Positions 23,422 to 35,821 of a DNA stretch of 64,000 nt are shown piece after piece. The DNA comes from Numida meleagris (taxonomy: Eukaryota; Chordata; Aves; Galliformes; Numididae). The stretch spans positions 29,595,226 through 29,659,225 of the forward strand of contig NC_034411.1 in the NCBI RefSeq assembly GCF_002078875.1, in the 5' to 3' direction. Positions within the stretch are counted from its first letter, which is position 1; each line of letters begins with the position of its first letter. A program made the position numbers and the translations under genes. Below the pieces are notes generated by a model, which saw only the letters and a list, made by a program, of their open reading frames with translations, was not told the DNA's origin and did not search any database.

Positions 23422-26035
23422 GACATCCAAGAGATAAGTCCTTGCATGGTACTGTCTGCTTGACTGCCTCTCAGAGCAACAGGTCAACTGTTACAAAATA
23501 ACATATATGTGTATTTGTGTGAGATGAAATGCAAATACCTTCCAAAAAGTATACCCCAAATTATCTGCTTCTTTTATAAATTTTAGATATCTAAGTTAAT
23601 TCTAGGTAGGTGATGGTGCCCTGAAATCCTGGGCTTACCCTTCCTCGCATTACATCTGTGTTAAATATCATTCAGTAGGCTCTAGAATAATAACTTGCTA
23701 CTGCTGCAGTAGCAAACAGAAGTGGATGGAGTTAAAACCTCAGACTGAATTTCACAGCGGCCCACATTCAAAGAGATAGAATACATGCAATGAAAAAATT
23801 TACTTTGTTAGTAATATTCTGTATTCACTCTTTCTGTCTTCAAAGACGTGTGGATAAGAGCTGTTTGCTTTGCTCTTTGCCGCCTGGCTTTGTCTGCATA
23901 ATCTTTGAGTGGAGTTTAAATCTTTTGCTGAAGTCGTTCATTAGTGTGCAGCCTTGCAAGTGTTTTGTGAGATTGCCAAATCATTTTGCTGCATCTCTGG
24001 TACAAGAGGTTGGATGACCCATAAAGGCTCAGATCTCAACAGACATTTTTGATGATTAGCAAGTGGCAAATAAAACAATGGGGAAATTAAATCAAATTCA
24101 GCTTAAAAAGCATGTATTGATTTTGGCAGTCTACTGAACTATGAAGTTTCCCTTTAAACTCTCAGTATGCCGCTTTGGGTTGTTTTAATAGTATTTTTAA
24201 TGTAGTATTTTGGGTAAATTAATAGTTCAGTGCTCAAAGGTAGAATCTGACAGACTATTCCTAACCTCCTCATCTCTCACAATTTGAAAAGGATGAAGAC
24301 CGAAACTGTATGTTTGTTATCTTCACAGGGATGCTTGCTTACCTCCCCTAAGTGAGTGCCAATTAGCGCATAGTGGCTGTGTAATTGTCAATTTTAAAAG
24401 TCTCTATGTAGATGTTTTCTTTTTTTGATTTCCACAATAAACTGCTTTTCTCAACACAGTATGACAGCAATGAAAAACGGTCGTGTTTCGTTCTGTTTTT
24501 TTAAAACGTGTAATGATAAGTTGGCTTGAGTGTGTTAGTGTTGAACAGTGGAGACATGTACTTGTTAAAAAAATTTGCTGACAAAAAGGCTGAAAGTCAA
24601 ATGAAAAACAAGATCCAAAGGCCAGTGGAAGTCAGGCCTCACAGTTAATGACTCTTTTGATAAAGTAAGTCCTGTAAAGACAAATATGCAACGGGCTGTC
24701 ATAAAGGTTATCAACTGAGTATCATTTTGAAAGTTCTCTTGCATATTTACTGTGGAATGGATCTGATCCATGGTAGCAGATGTGTTATGCTCAGTTTCCC
24801 TGTAAGAGAAAAAGATATCTAATACTCTAATATTGTTTATTTATGAGCAGTTCTATAGCAATTGATATCAACTGTCTATATGGTTGTTTAGAGGCAGATT
24901 TATCATTTTCTTTGTGGAGAGTATGACTTTATTTTCAGAAGCTTTATAACATACTGCTTTATGTCAGGTTTTTTTCTCCTGATCCCGTTTGTTATTTGAT
25001 ATGCAAGGCATACTGCTGTTATGACTGATGTTTAAAAGCTTCCAAACTTAATTTCATATTGCCATTGTTTATTCTCTTATGTAATAAGTATTTCAATTCC
25101 TAAACTCTGAGCTCAGTTCCCCTCAATTTCTTTTATAGTTTCTGTCTGGAGTACTTTCATGTGACTAGCCCTTTGTGGCATGGATGTGAGATTCATTAAC
25201 AGATTTCTTTTTCTTTAACTGTCCTCATGGACTTTTTCAAGAACAATTTTCAACCTTGAGCATTACTGCTCTCGTCCAGTGTTTCGGATTTTTGTTGTTC
25301 CGATGTCCTTTAAGCATCTCCAGTTTTCAGACACTGCTTATTTCCTTTGATAACAAATCGCAGGTGGAAAACTGTGGCGAGATCTAAGGCTAGAAACACT
25401 TTTTGCATTTAACTGCTCTAAACAGCTTTTTGAATGCATAATAGAGAGTTTTCCATGTTGTTTAAGAACACAAACTAAGAAAATAGTTCTAGTTTGCAAA
25501 ATGTTAGTGGCAAACTCAATTTTGGTTATTCTTTTTTTCCTGTATGTACATTTGTGAAATCTTAGTAATCTCTATCATGGTGTGAACATTTCTTTTGCTG
25601 TAGAGATAATATTTGAAGAGTGTGAATACCCTTGTTCATAACTGCACGCAGCATGTTCCATACTCATATATGTAGTTCCTCACACTTGGCCACAAGCAGC
25701 AGTTTTTAACTCCTGTTCTCTAATTTCCTCCAGTGCACTCTGTGATCCCATCTGCAGCATTTACTTGTATCCACTTTCAACCATTGCTTTCTCCTTAACC
25801 TCTTTCATATGACTGTTTTGTCTCTTTATAAAACCTCTTGAGCACTTCTCAGCTGTTTGGCCTTTCCAGCTGTCCATATGCTACGTTTTTTTCTGTTGGT
25901 TCCCACTAGTCTGTTAGCATGTATTATCCTGTCCTACCTAGATTGAGAAAAAAAAATTGTCTCATTTTTGTATAGTCCTTCATTCTGTCTCACACCCGAG
26001 CTGCCGAGTAGCAGAGTGGAACAGGATGAAAAGAG

Positions 26036-26203
26036 ATGTTCTTGTACCTGCTACGCTGAACAGTGTATTTCAACCACAGCTCATCCTATTTTACGTGGAG
26101 TTAATTTCATAGTAAAAATGTTCTTGTACCTCTTATGTCAAACAGAATATATTTCAACCACAGTTCATCCCATTTTACATGATGCTAATTTCACAGCAGC
26201 TCT
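26036..26203 (+). repeat. Two-copy tandem duplication, about 84 bp per unit
   Basis: Unit 1 begins with TTCTTGTACC at 26039 and unit 2 with the same ten bases at 26121. Both then contain TATTTCAACCACAG, TCATCC and ATTTTAC at matching places. The offset is 82 bp at the start and 84 bp further on, showing a two-base indel. The copies differ by roughly one base in five, so the duplication is old. A 97-codon open frame happens to run through both units. Confidence 0.85.
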
Positions 26204-27165
26204 GGGTAATCCAGATGTCTTCTTCAGAGTTGCAGAACTTTTTGCAGACACATTCATATGATACAAAGATGAAATATAGTTAAGCAAGATGTCCGGGAGA
26301 TTGCTACGTTGTTAAGCTCAATTTCAAGTCGCACTTCGCAGGAATAAACTGAGGGTTCTCATTAATCTGTTCATTATGCTGCTAGTAATGCCTGCTGAAG
26401 CAAGTCAGACAGATATAAAGGGTCATTTTGTGTAATTATTGAGCCGATCGAGATGTTAAGTACATATTTTACCTGGTGTTTATGTGCTCATATTTTGAAA
26501 GATTCTCATAAAGCAGAAGAAAAAATAAGACTTGCCTTATTAAGCACAAAAAAATAAGATTTCACAGACAGAAACAAGAGCTGTATACCATTAGGAGACA
26601 CTCAGAAGTGTGGAAATTCTGCTTTTAGTGTTTAATTTGTTGGCCTTTATTTTAGCTGAGTCTAGTCTGATTAAGAAAGGTCTAGCGTCTTTTAAGTTAT
26701 GTTTATTAACAGAGATTCGGGATCACAAGAAGGTTTTCAAATCATTAAATAAGCCTTGTAAAGAGTAGCAAGGTGGTGCTAACTGCAGCATATGTCTCCT
26801 TTGAATGCTTTACCATATGCTTCTTTTGCTGCAGCTCTGCATGTGCTCTATGCGTTTAAGGTTGTATAGCTTCTTTTGCTTTGCTCTGCTATTCCATGTG
26901 ACAGCCACGTTTGCAGCACACTACTGTGAGGACAGTGAAGAAAACTTCACAATATTACTGACATCAGTTTGGATGTAAGCTCGGTTCTGCCTGAGGGAAT
27001 ACAACTGATACCCAATAATACCCCTAGTATCAGCAGTGCCTGTTTCTTTTTATCTTATCGAAGTATCCTTCCATATGTGCTGTGGCAGTACATTGGATTG
27101 CACCCACTGAGGCAGAAAATATTCTCTCTTTTGGAAATGTCTTCGTATGTATGCATATACCTGAA

Positions 27166-27179
27166 TGCATGCGCATGCA
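27166..27179 (+). repeat. 14-bp palindrome in alternating purine-pyrimidine DNA
   Basis: TGCATGCGCATGCA is a perfect self-complementary sequence flanked by more alternating purine-pyrimidine bases. It could adopt Z-DNA or a cruciform in principle. Intronic. Confidence 0.6.
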
Positions 27180-30100
27180 CACTCTCAGCACCTTTATGAA
27201 TAAATATTACTGCAAAAAGTCATGCAAGTAATAGATCTCTTGTGAAACTGGCCCATTTTTCTGCTTGAGATTGAAAAGGAATGCTTAATACTTAAATGTT
27301 GTTTTGCAGATGAGTTTGTTTACTTCGATATTGATTATTGTGTAAGGTCATCCAACAACCTAATAAACGGGAGATGCCCAAAAGTTCATGAACAAGATGC
27401 TAAATTACTATTCTGTCTGCAGTTTCCCTTTCTTGCAGGCAAAGTCATTAAATATAGCAAGTGCTGACATCTCCCTGTGTAGTCAGGAGGCCAGACAGAT
27501 GTCATTGCATCTTATGCTAAATGTGGCATTCTGCTCTATTTCTAAAGATTTGCCCTAATTAGATTGTTGGTATTTGAGATCTAATTTCATTAATATTTGG
27601 AAAAGTACGCATTTTCTTATGGTGGACAAAACAAGTATAGTCGTAAGCATTACAAATATCCTGTGTAAAGATATATGCGGTATTAAGCCATTGATTTATT
27701 CACAGTAGTATTTTTACCAGGGCAAATTATATCCATGAGTCACAAAATTGAAGAATTATTATATCTTTGGGTTCATCCTTTGGGGATTTCTGTACTTTGT
27801 GGATGTGGTGTGCTTTTTAGAGTAATATTCCATCTGTTTGATTCCCTTCTGCTATTTGCTTTTCTATTACACTGAGTTCCCACAGTGAGAATTTTGTGTT
27901 TCTTGCTGCCGCTACTGAACACTGTTACCTAATTTCATCCCATTATTTTGCTTGTATCTCTGAAAAGCAATTTTTCTTGCTTAATGAGTTTTAATACACA
28001 TCAACTATATATTTATAGAGTCATTCTGCCTGTTTCCTGTAACCTTGTGTGCTATTTCAACAATTTTGCCTGACTTCATTTCATGCTCTTTCATCATGAG
28101 TCTATTTCTTCTGTTTTTAAAATGATACTTGTTAATTTTACGCAATTTATTCTACCTCATCGCTATATACTTTAGTATTAAGGTACTGAGTTGGGAAGGA
28201 AATACTAAATTTAGTTTTATCCGAATCATAAGGGAGGGCAGCTACATTGTCTCTGTTCTACCACACAATAACAGAAACAAAGATTGTATTTGCTGTTTTT
28301 GTCTGTCTTAATTCAATTCAGTCTCACCTCTAAAATTATTGCAGTCATGGATGTATTTACATTTTTTTTCTAGGCAGCCCAGGCAAGTTTGAGTCTGAAG
28401 TCAGCAGGCTTTGTTTTCTGACCTTGAGGTTAATAGATAATTCAGTTTGGTAGGATAAAGGGCTATAGTTTTCCTGCCTTCCATTAGCAAACCTCTGTAT
28501 GTTTGTATTGCTGTTATGAGAAGGCACATGCTGATTTACTTTTTTCACTGTTTCATTCTTGTTAGAGGCTGTGGTTCAATTTACTGCATTCAGTGGAGGT
28601 TTGACATGTCAATTAGATGTTATCGACAATAATAGAAGGGCAGTTGCTGTAAATGTGAAGTTTTTATGAGTGGTCCATGAAATGATGCTCAAGGGAATGC
28701 AAGAGAGAAGAGCGATAAATACAGTGTTACACTACATGCTACAAAGGAACTGATTAACAGTGTGATTCTGTCTCCTATCCCTAAAAATATTTTTATGTAT
28801 TTGCTGTTAATCAACTATTCCATTTGTGTGAAAAGCTATATAATAACAGTGGCTTACAAACTGTTCTAGGATTACAGGAATAAGAAGTCCTTACAGTTCA
28901 AAGCAGTCCACTAGTTGCACTACTGGGTATGTTCATGTGTTGGGTTGCTGTTCATTATCTTTGCTATCTAAATGAACATCAGAAGCAATAAATATTGGTA
29001 ATGAGTAAGCACAACAAAAGCAATTCAACCTCTAGGATTATGCATGCTTGTCTTCTGCTAGTATGCTATGATGTACAGAAAAGTTTGTAAATAAAACGAA
29101 CTAGTAGGTCGAGATACTCAAATCCACAGCCTCCATCTGCAAAGGGTGTAGGGGTAGATACCACATGCACCATTCTTGATGCAGCATAAAATTTTGGCTC
29201 GTGGCATTCTGTCTGACATTTGGCAGCAATTTGCTAATAATTTCATTTTTTGTAAGATTTTAGAATATAAATTATATTTCTGGAAGTACATCCTATTAAA
29301 ATGTTCAGAATGTCCAAGCAAGCTAAATTAATGAGTACACAGCCTGTGCAGTACAGAAGTGTTATTGGATGCCTGTATTGGCATGTGGATATATTTGAAA
29401 AGCAGTACCTACATTTTTCTTTACTGTTGCTTAATTTGAATATTTTTAACGTTATTTAATGCAATATTGTTTCTAAAACAGCAGATTGTAAGCAATGAAG
29501 CTGCAAAAACAGAGCTATAAGCAGTCTTGTACTACAAGTTTGTTAAAGAATTCAGAAATATAGACTTCATAAAATATATTTTATGTCAGGATTTTTAATC
29601 TGCTTTATCAAGCTCACATTTCCTTCAATAAATCATATACAGTACATGGTTTTTAGTAGTGTATTAAAGTGTTATTACAGCTATAAGATATACGACGATG
29701 TACAGGTATTTTGTCTGGATTGGTCATAGCAGTGGGAGGGACCAATCATAACTACAAAAATATCTAGACATTTTCTTCAAATTGTTTCAAAATAATGTCT
29801 GTTCCTTGCAGGAATATTATTTAGAATAAAAAACTTTTGAGGGAAGTTCTACCAAGGGAGGTGGCATTATATGTATTAAATATATAAAGCAGTTATGTAA
29901 CAAGCACTGCAACAGATTTTTAGTTTTTATCATTCTTGCATTTATTCTAGGCTGATTATATTTCCCTTAGCCACTTCTATTACCTCTGCCATTACTATTA
30001 CTAGTACTTGAGTGTTGCTTTTTTTCTTTTCCTTAGTAGACTGAATAAGATGTATTTGCTATCTCTTCAGTGGACTGTAACATAAGTAGAACCAAGGTGC

Positions 30101-30931
30101 ATTATTATTTGGTAAGTTTTGGGCCTGTTTCTAAGAGGGCTGCAGAAGGCGAGCTCTTACCAGCTGATTCCACCTTCCTTGCACCCTTAGTTTGTGAGTG
30201 TATTGTCATGATGGAATACATGCAAAAAGAGTTTTAGGTCTCAGGTTTTACTTGACAAAGGCAATAGGTAGAACTGCACTTAGTTTGTGTTTAAGTTAAA
30301 AATTAAAATGACCTTTCAGTCTTCACAGTGTATTTCTTGTTCTTTCTCCCTCCTCATCGGTGACTTGGGAAGCAGAATGAAAAGGAAGTGGCTGAGCCAG
30401 ATAGAAGTGTGACTGACTTCTGTGCTTTATGACTTTGACACTCTGAATTAATATCCTGTTGAATGACAGCTTTAGCAGGAGCGGTTTTATTTTGCTTTAT
30501 TGTTTAGTACTGTTTTAATGGAAAACGTTTTTTATTGGCAATTTATGAGGTGGCTGTTGATCTTTTTCTTATTTTATAAGGAAAAACTCTGTATAGCAGT
30601 AACTGTTACAGCATTTTTAGTGCATCTGCCTGTATTGTTAGATACTCAATAGCAGAGGCAAATGTAGTATTTGTTAATAGAGCAGGAAATGTAATACTTA
30701 CCATGCAGTACATACTACAGTACTTCTCCTGTCTCTGTTCCCCTGCTTACATGTGTATACAGCTTTTCATTTGGCAGCTTCATGTGCTTGTTACTTGCTT
30801 GCTGTCTTGTTTTCATCAGTACAATCATCAGACTGATGTATGGAAATTCAACACAACTACTCTTTCCTTTTCCTTTCATCTCCTTTTACAAATGTCTCCT
30901 CACTCATCAGAGTGAATACTGGATTTCAGTT

Positions 30932-30946
30932 AAAAAAAAAAAAAAA
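30932..30946 (+). repeat. A15 homopolymer
   Basis: Run of 15 A in the large intron; nothing upstream resembles a poly(A) signal. Confidence 0.8.
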
Positions 30947-33339
30947 GTTGTAGTCATCATTGAAGAATTCCACATTTAATAACCTGAGCAGTGTTTTGTC
31001 ACTTACAGAATTAGACACATGCAGTCAAGCATTAGAAAACAAAATGGAGGTTATTTGTTGACAGCTGAAATTTTTCACAGTGGGTTTTTTATTTCTGCAT
31101 TTTCTTCCAACTTTTTTGCTTATTCTTGGAGTAAGGAACAAAAAAATGGAAGTTGTACGATGCTTTGGAAATGGAAGAGCTGCAGCATGCATGCACAAAA
31201 CTCACATCATTAGCCTAAAGCAAGCCAGGAAATGAATATGATACGGTTATTATGTGTTGATGAATCTTGGTTACAAGTCTTTCTCTTTGCTCTTATGTCT
31301 TTGGCCTGAACTCAGTTTCAGCCACAATCCGTGCTGCTCTGGTGATCCCACTGTGGTGGTATTTTTGTAATGCCAGTGGATCATTAGAAAATCTCAACAG
31401 ATAAGCTTCCACTTCTTCCTTAATTTGTTCCTTCTGGAAGAGTAGAAAATAAATGGAACGAGTCACTGTTTATATCCCATTCTATATAATAAATCTCTAG
31501 AAAGATATCAGTTTTTCATAGAGATAACTAGGCAAGAATTTTAAATGCTGAGAAAAGCCATTAAATTCTTGAAGAGGTGAATTGCTAATTTAAGGCTGTA
31601 CATAGCTTAAGCAATGGCAAGCTATTTACCTGGACATTAGTTTTTCTTGCATTCTTCTTGCAATAGGCTAATAAAAAAGAGGGAAGAAAACATGAAAGTA
31701 GAGAGGTTTCTAATGATTTTCTTCTTGCTGAGAATAGAATATGGTGAGTAGGCTGTGGGATGCACAGAGCCATTGAGTTTTCAGTGACAGCTGTTGGAGA
31801 GATGAAAGCACTTTGCCCAAGAGTCTGTTTATATGTTTGAGCAGAGAAAGTGATTTTCATTGCAAGGAGTTCTAAGTGAGACAGGCAGAGTCAGAGAATA
31901 AGAGAGCAAAAGATAATTATCTAAATTATGTTCAGTCTATTATAGAAGACGAATATAGTTAAAATGTAATTAAATATGACAGGCTCACAGGATGCAAGCA
32001 TGGCTTAAGAATGCTAATCATCAATTACTTCATCTCCTTAGGGGAGTCAGGCAGAACAAGAGAGTTAGAAGTTGGATGGTAGAGGTGAGATGTATAGTGT
32101 TAAATAAAACACCGTGGGGCTGTAGCAAGGCTAATTTCTTTTGGAAAATTGAGCTGCGTTATCAGGAGATCTTTGCTGGCCAAGAGTGCTGCATTTCATC
32201 CTGAGGGCCTTGGTACAAGTCTGAGTAGGCTGGTAGTCCCTAGTGTTCTCTTACGAGTGATCATCTTAAAGTGATGACCAAGACTGCTGTAGATTGAGCA
32301 GCAAATACCAAATGAATCAGCCACCAAAAGGGATATGAAAGCAGAAAAAAAAAATCAGTACTCCCTGAATATTTAAAAAAGCTAAACACTGAAAAATCAC
32401 TAATTACTAATAAAGAACAGGCAGAAGCAGAAAGTCCAAAGGTGACAATGTCAGTTAATGGGAAAGAAAGCACTGTCATTAGCTTGAGAGGTTTGTTTGC
32501 TTGGCACCAAGGAGCCAAGGTGAAGAAATGGCTATTATTTTACAGAAGTGTCTAATCCCAGACCAAATATAGAGATGCTTTTGACAAGTTTTAATGCTGC
32601 TGTTCCTTGAATACAGTGACATATGAATGCATTAACACCAGAGATATGCATTGAATTTGCAGAAAATTTTTGTAAAGACCGTTAAAAGGAATTATGAGGA
32701 TAGAAGGATTATCTCTTATGAGGAAAGAAAATAAGCAAATATTCATGGCTTGACTAAATATTTGCAAAATAGAAATTCTATAGAGAAACTGAAATTATGT
32801 TAAAAGTATAACTTGTGGTAAAATAAGAAAATTAAAAGGAAACTGAGGGCTTGCTGACACCTTTCATTTAATTGAGGAATGCCGCTGAAGACAGTTGTTA
32901 TGGCTTGATACATAAATAGAAGTCTGAGCAAATTTATTTTATCAGCAAAAAGTATAAAAAGAGAGCACGTAAGTCATGATATTTTTTGTCAATTATCTGT
33001 CTTCCCATACGGGTATAGTTACACTGTATAAATTATCTTTCTACTGCATAATTATATTTGTACTGGAGAGATATTCCCTTGTATGTATTGGTGTTCTCAA
33101 ATGTTCTGTTATAGTCGAAATTGTTGCAGCTTTTTTGTGATGAAGGTTTATCTTCCGTATTTCAAAAGTGACTTTTCCCAAATCAATTTTTCTTGTTTTC
33201 TACTTCGCTTTTTTCTTTTTGCTAAGGAAATAAATTAAGAGACCTGATGTTCTCATTATCTCATCAAGTGCTAATTCTCTGGTGGCAGTATTCTTGAATC
33301 TTAATAGCTCTTCTACAAGCTGTGTATAATTTTAACATG

Positions 33340-33366
33340 TTTTTTTTTTTTTTTTTTTTCCCCCAG
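33340..33366 (+). repeat. T20-C5-AG pyrimidine tract
   Basis: Twenty T followed by five C and then AG. It is a simple repeat in form, but also an ideal-looking splice acceptor in the sense direction of BTBD9 (see findings). Confidence 0.85.
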
Positions 33367-33475
33367 TGGGAAGGGAACAAAATGGGCATAATAAAATAGT
33401 AAATATTCTTAGGACCAAATCTACTGAAAACTCTATCTCAATTCAAATCTCACATTCTTTTACAAAAATTCTTCA

Positions 33476-33487
33476 TTTTTTTTTTTT
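33476..33487 (+). repeat. T12 homopolymer
   Basis: Run of 12 T about 110 bp after the longer T tract; low complexity. Confidence 0.7.
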
Positions 33488-33859
33488 AAATATTTTATAA
33501 CATGTTTTGGAATTATTGAAAGGGTAATTATAACCGAATCCAAATAACAGCAGTATAGGAGTAAGCAAGGGAGGAGGAAGAACTTAGGAGGCTGCTGGAG
33601 CTGCTGATCTAGACAAGTGTTCTCAAAGGATCTGCAGAGGCCTTTCTCTCAATCCTTCAAGCTATCTGTCGTGTTCTTCAGCTGTACCACTGAGTAGATT
33701 TGTTGTCTTCTTTCTTGTCACTTCATATGACAGGCAATGTCATTTACAGCCATCTTGGGAAAATCTGCACTGAACTTTAGCAGCCATTTTTGACCAGTGC
33801 TCAGAAGTACTTAGAAGTACTATAAAAAAATACATTCAATCCTTTGGTTCCTAATTAAC

Positions 33860-33874
33860 TTTTTTTTTTTTTTT
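33860..33874 (+). repeat. T15 homopolymer
   Basis: Run of 15 T followed by GGTCGCAG, a second weak acceptor-like sequence in the same intron. Confidence 0.75.
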
Positions 33875-35742
33875 GGTCGCAGAAAACAAATTCTGTCTTA
33901 AAGGCTAAGAAAGCATAGGATGTTCTCAAGAACTTTTCTGTGGCCTTTTGTGTAGAACATTTTATAATATTTTACAAATCACTGAATGGAGAGATCTGAT
34001 TTTTAACATCATCATTTTTCTCACTAAAGTTCACATAAATAAATGTAAAAGCATATGCATTGTGCTAACTGTGCCAATACTTAAAGAGACATAACGTTGC
34101 GATTGTCTAATTGTCACCTCTATGTTTGGCAGTGAAGGTTACCTGTCTGGCTGTAGTAGAGTAAAATGAGAAGAAAGCTCAAGGAAAAATTTTGTCCTGT
34201 TCAGGGGAATAAAAAGCTTAGATCATGGCAACTTTTCAGATTGTGAGGCAGTTAACAGAACAGTCCATTTTCATTTTATATTTTATTTAGATCTTCAAGA
34301 AACAGCCTGAAGTTTAAGCTAAGGAGAATGTAGCCACTTAAGGGTTATAAATAAATTGTGAATTGCAGATACGTAACAGCTCTATTTCCAAGGCCTGGTT
34401 CAGACCTCACGCTTCTGTTACGATGAGTAACTCTAATCACATCCATTACTTCATGCAGTAATACCAGTAAACTACATGAAATTAGGTCTTAATCAGGCTT
34501 ATAATCTTCTTTAAGCAAATATAACCTGACAGGAGTTGGAAACCTAATAGTCGACTAAATCAGGCCCAGAAATGCCATGTTTGTGTCAACAAGATGATAG
34601 CTTTCTGCTAGGGTAAAATTCCAGTGCATGACAAATACTAAGCAACAAAGTTGCTCACTGATGGTGAGTAGCGTTTTGTTCCAGTTTTGTTTTGGTCCCT
34701 TATTTCTTCTGTGAGCATTTCTAAAGGTATTTTGGATACCTTCAGAATAATTTCATCCAATGTTTATCTTTTTTGGTGAGTTAATCTGGTTATTCTTAAT
34801 GACACTTTATCTCTAAAGCCTTCTGTGGTATAGTTTTGCTGAAAAGTTGTATTCTGTATCTAACTTTCATGTTGTATGAATAAAAAAGTAATATAAATTC
34901 TAATGTGTTTAAGCACTTATCTACTGCAGTGGAAGACTGGCATAGGAGCCTCTAGCTCCTATCAACCTTTCTTATTCTTCTGTTTTACTGTGAGTGTGTT
35001 CTTTGAGCACAAAGTCATGATGGGCCATGGTGTCTTTTGCCTGCCATTCATGTGGCTCCTTGCAATGTGTTGTACCTCACCCAAATCAGAAGTGTACAAA
35101 CAAAGCAGGAAGATTATAGTGTTCCCAGTCAAGCTCTTAGGGCCAAAGTTACTAGCTCGGGGAGGGTGAAACGGAGAAATTCTCACAATCTGAGCTGAGA
35201 ATAATGCTTTATGCCACTTAGAAGGACTTGTCCCATATAAGGGAAGCTTGACTTCTCTGCCTCCGTTGCTTCAGTTACAGAATGAGCTGGGGGGTTGTTT
35301 GTTTGTTTTTCCTAGAGCTATAATTTCCTTTAGCTCAGCTCTGATGATTGAGATTTCTCATGAGTAGTCAACAGAGGCATCTACTTTTATTTGTCTGCTC
35401 TTTTGTTTATCTAAGACAGCCAATAGTACTGCCAGGGAATTTAGAGTTTGGATTCAGGTTAGGTTTTTTTTTCTGTTTTCTTAACTTTACAGTAGTGTGA
35501 GTATTACTCCTGCGTGGAGGTAATAGTAATGTAAACTGTGTACGAATACAGAGAAGCAGAGACAAGGCACTTAAAAATAAGGATGAACAAGTAGTGTTGG
35601 AAATTCAGATGCTGAAAAGTGCTTCTTTATTTGTCCTTTTAAGTGATTATGTACTGTCGCTTGGATGAATTCCCTCTGTATTTCACTGCAAGCTGTGGTG
35701 ACCATACGTAATATTTGTATGTCTTCTAAAATTTTTTTGTAG

Positions 35743-35821
35743 ATCCTGGCAAACAATCACTTTTGATAAACAGCCTGCATCTTTTATCAGAATAGTTGGA
35801 ACTCAAAACACAGCTAATGAG
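35743..35821 (+). CDS. BTBD9: BTBD9 coding exon (second from 3' end), end of F5/8C domain
   Basis: 79-bp exon. The acceptor is a T-rich tract ending TTTTTTTGTAG at 35742 and the donor is GTAAGG from 35822. The first base closes the Lys codon. The remaining 26 codons read SWQTITFDKQ, then PASFIRIVGTQ, then NTANE, ending exactly on a codon boundary. The PASFIRIVGT motif is a typical late discoidin-domain strand, where the bound surface is shaped by an Arg-Ile pair. The segment matches remembered mammalian BTBD9 apart from a few conservative changes. The intron that follows is the shortest complete intron in the window (4.2 kb). Confidence 0.94.

Larger units (their letters stand above)
20130..35742 (+). 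other. BTBD9: BTBD9 intron (15.6 kb)
   Basis: Complete GT-AG intron in phase 2 (it splits a Lys codon). No CR1 remnant is recognisable over 15.6 kb, in contrast with the preceding intron. Visible structure: an AT-dinucleotide patch near 22295-22318, an A15 run at 23407-23421, a two-copy tandem duplication at 26036-26203, an A15 run at 30932-30946, a T20C5AG tract at 33340-33366, T runs at 33476-33487 and 33860-33874, and stretches around 24.3 and 27.3-27.6 kb that look like candidate conserved non-coding DNA. Confidence 0.9.
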
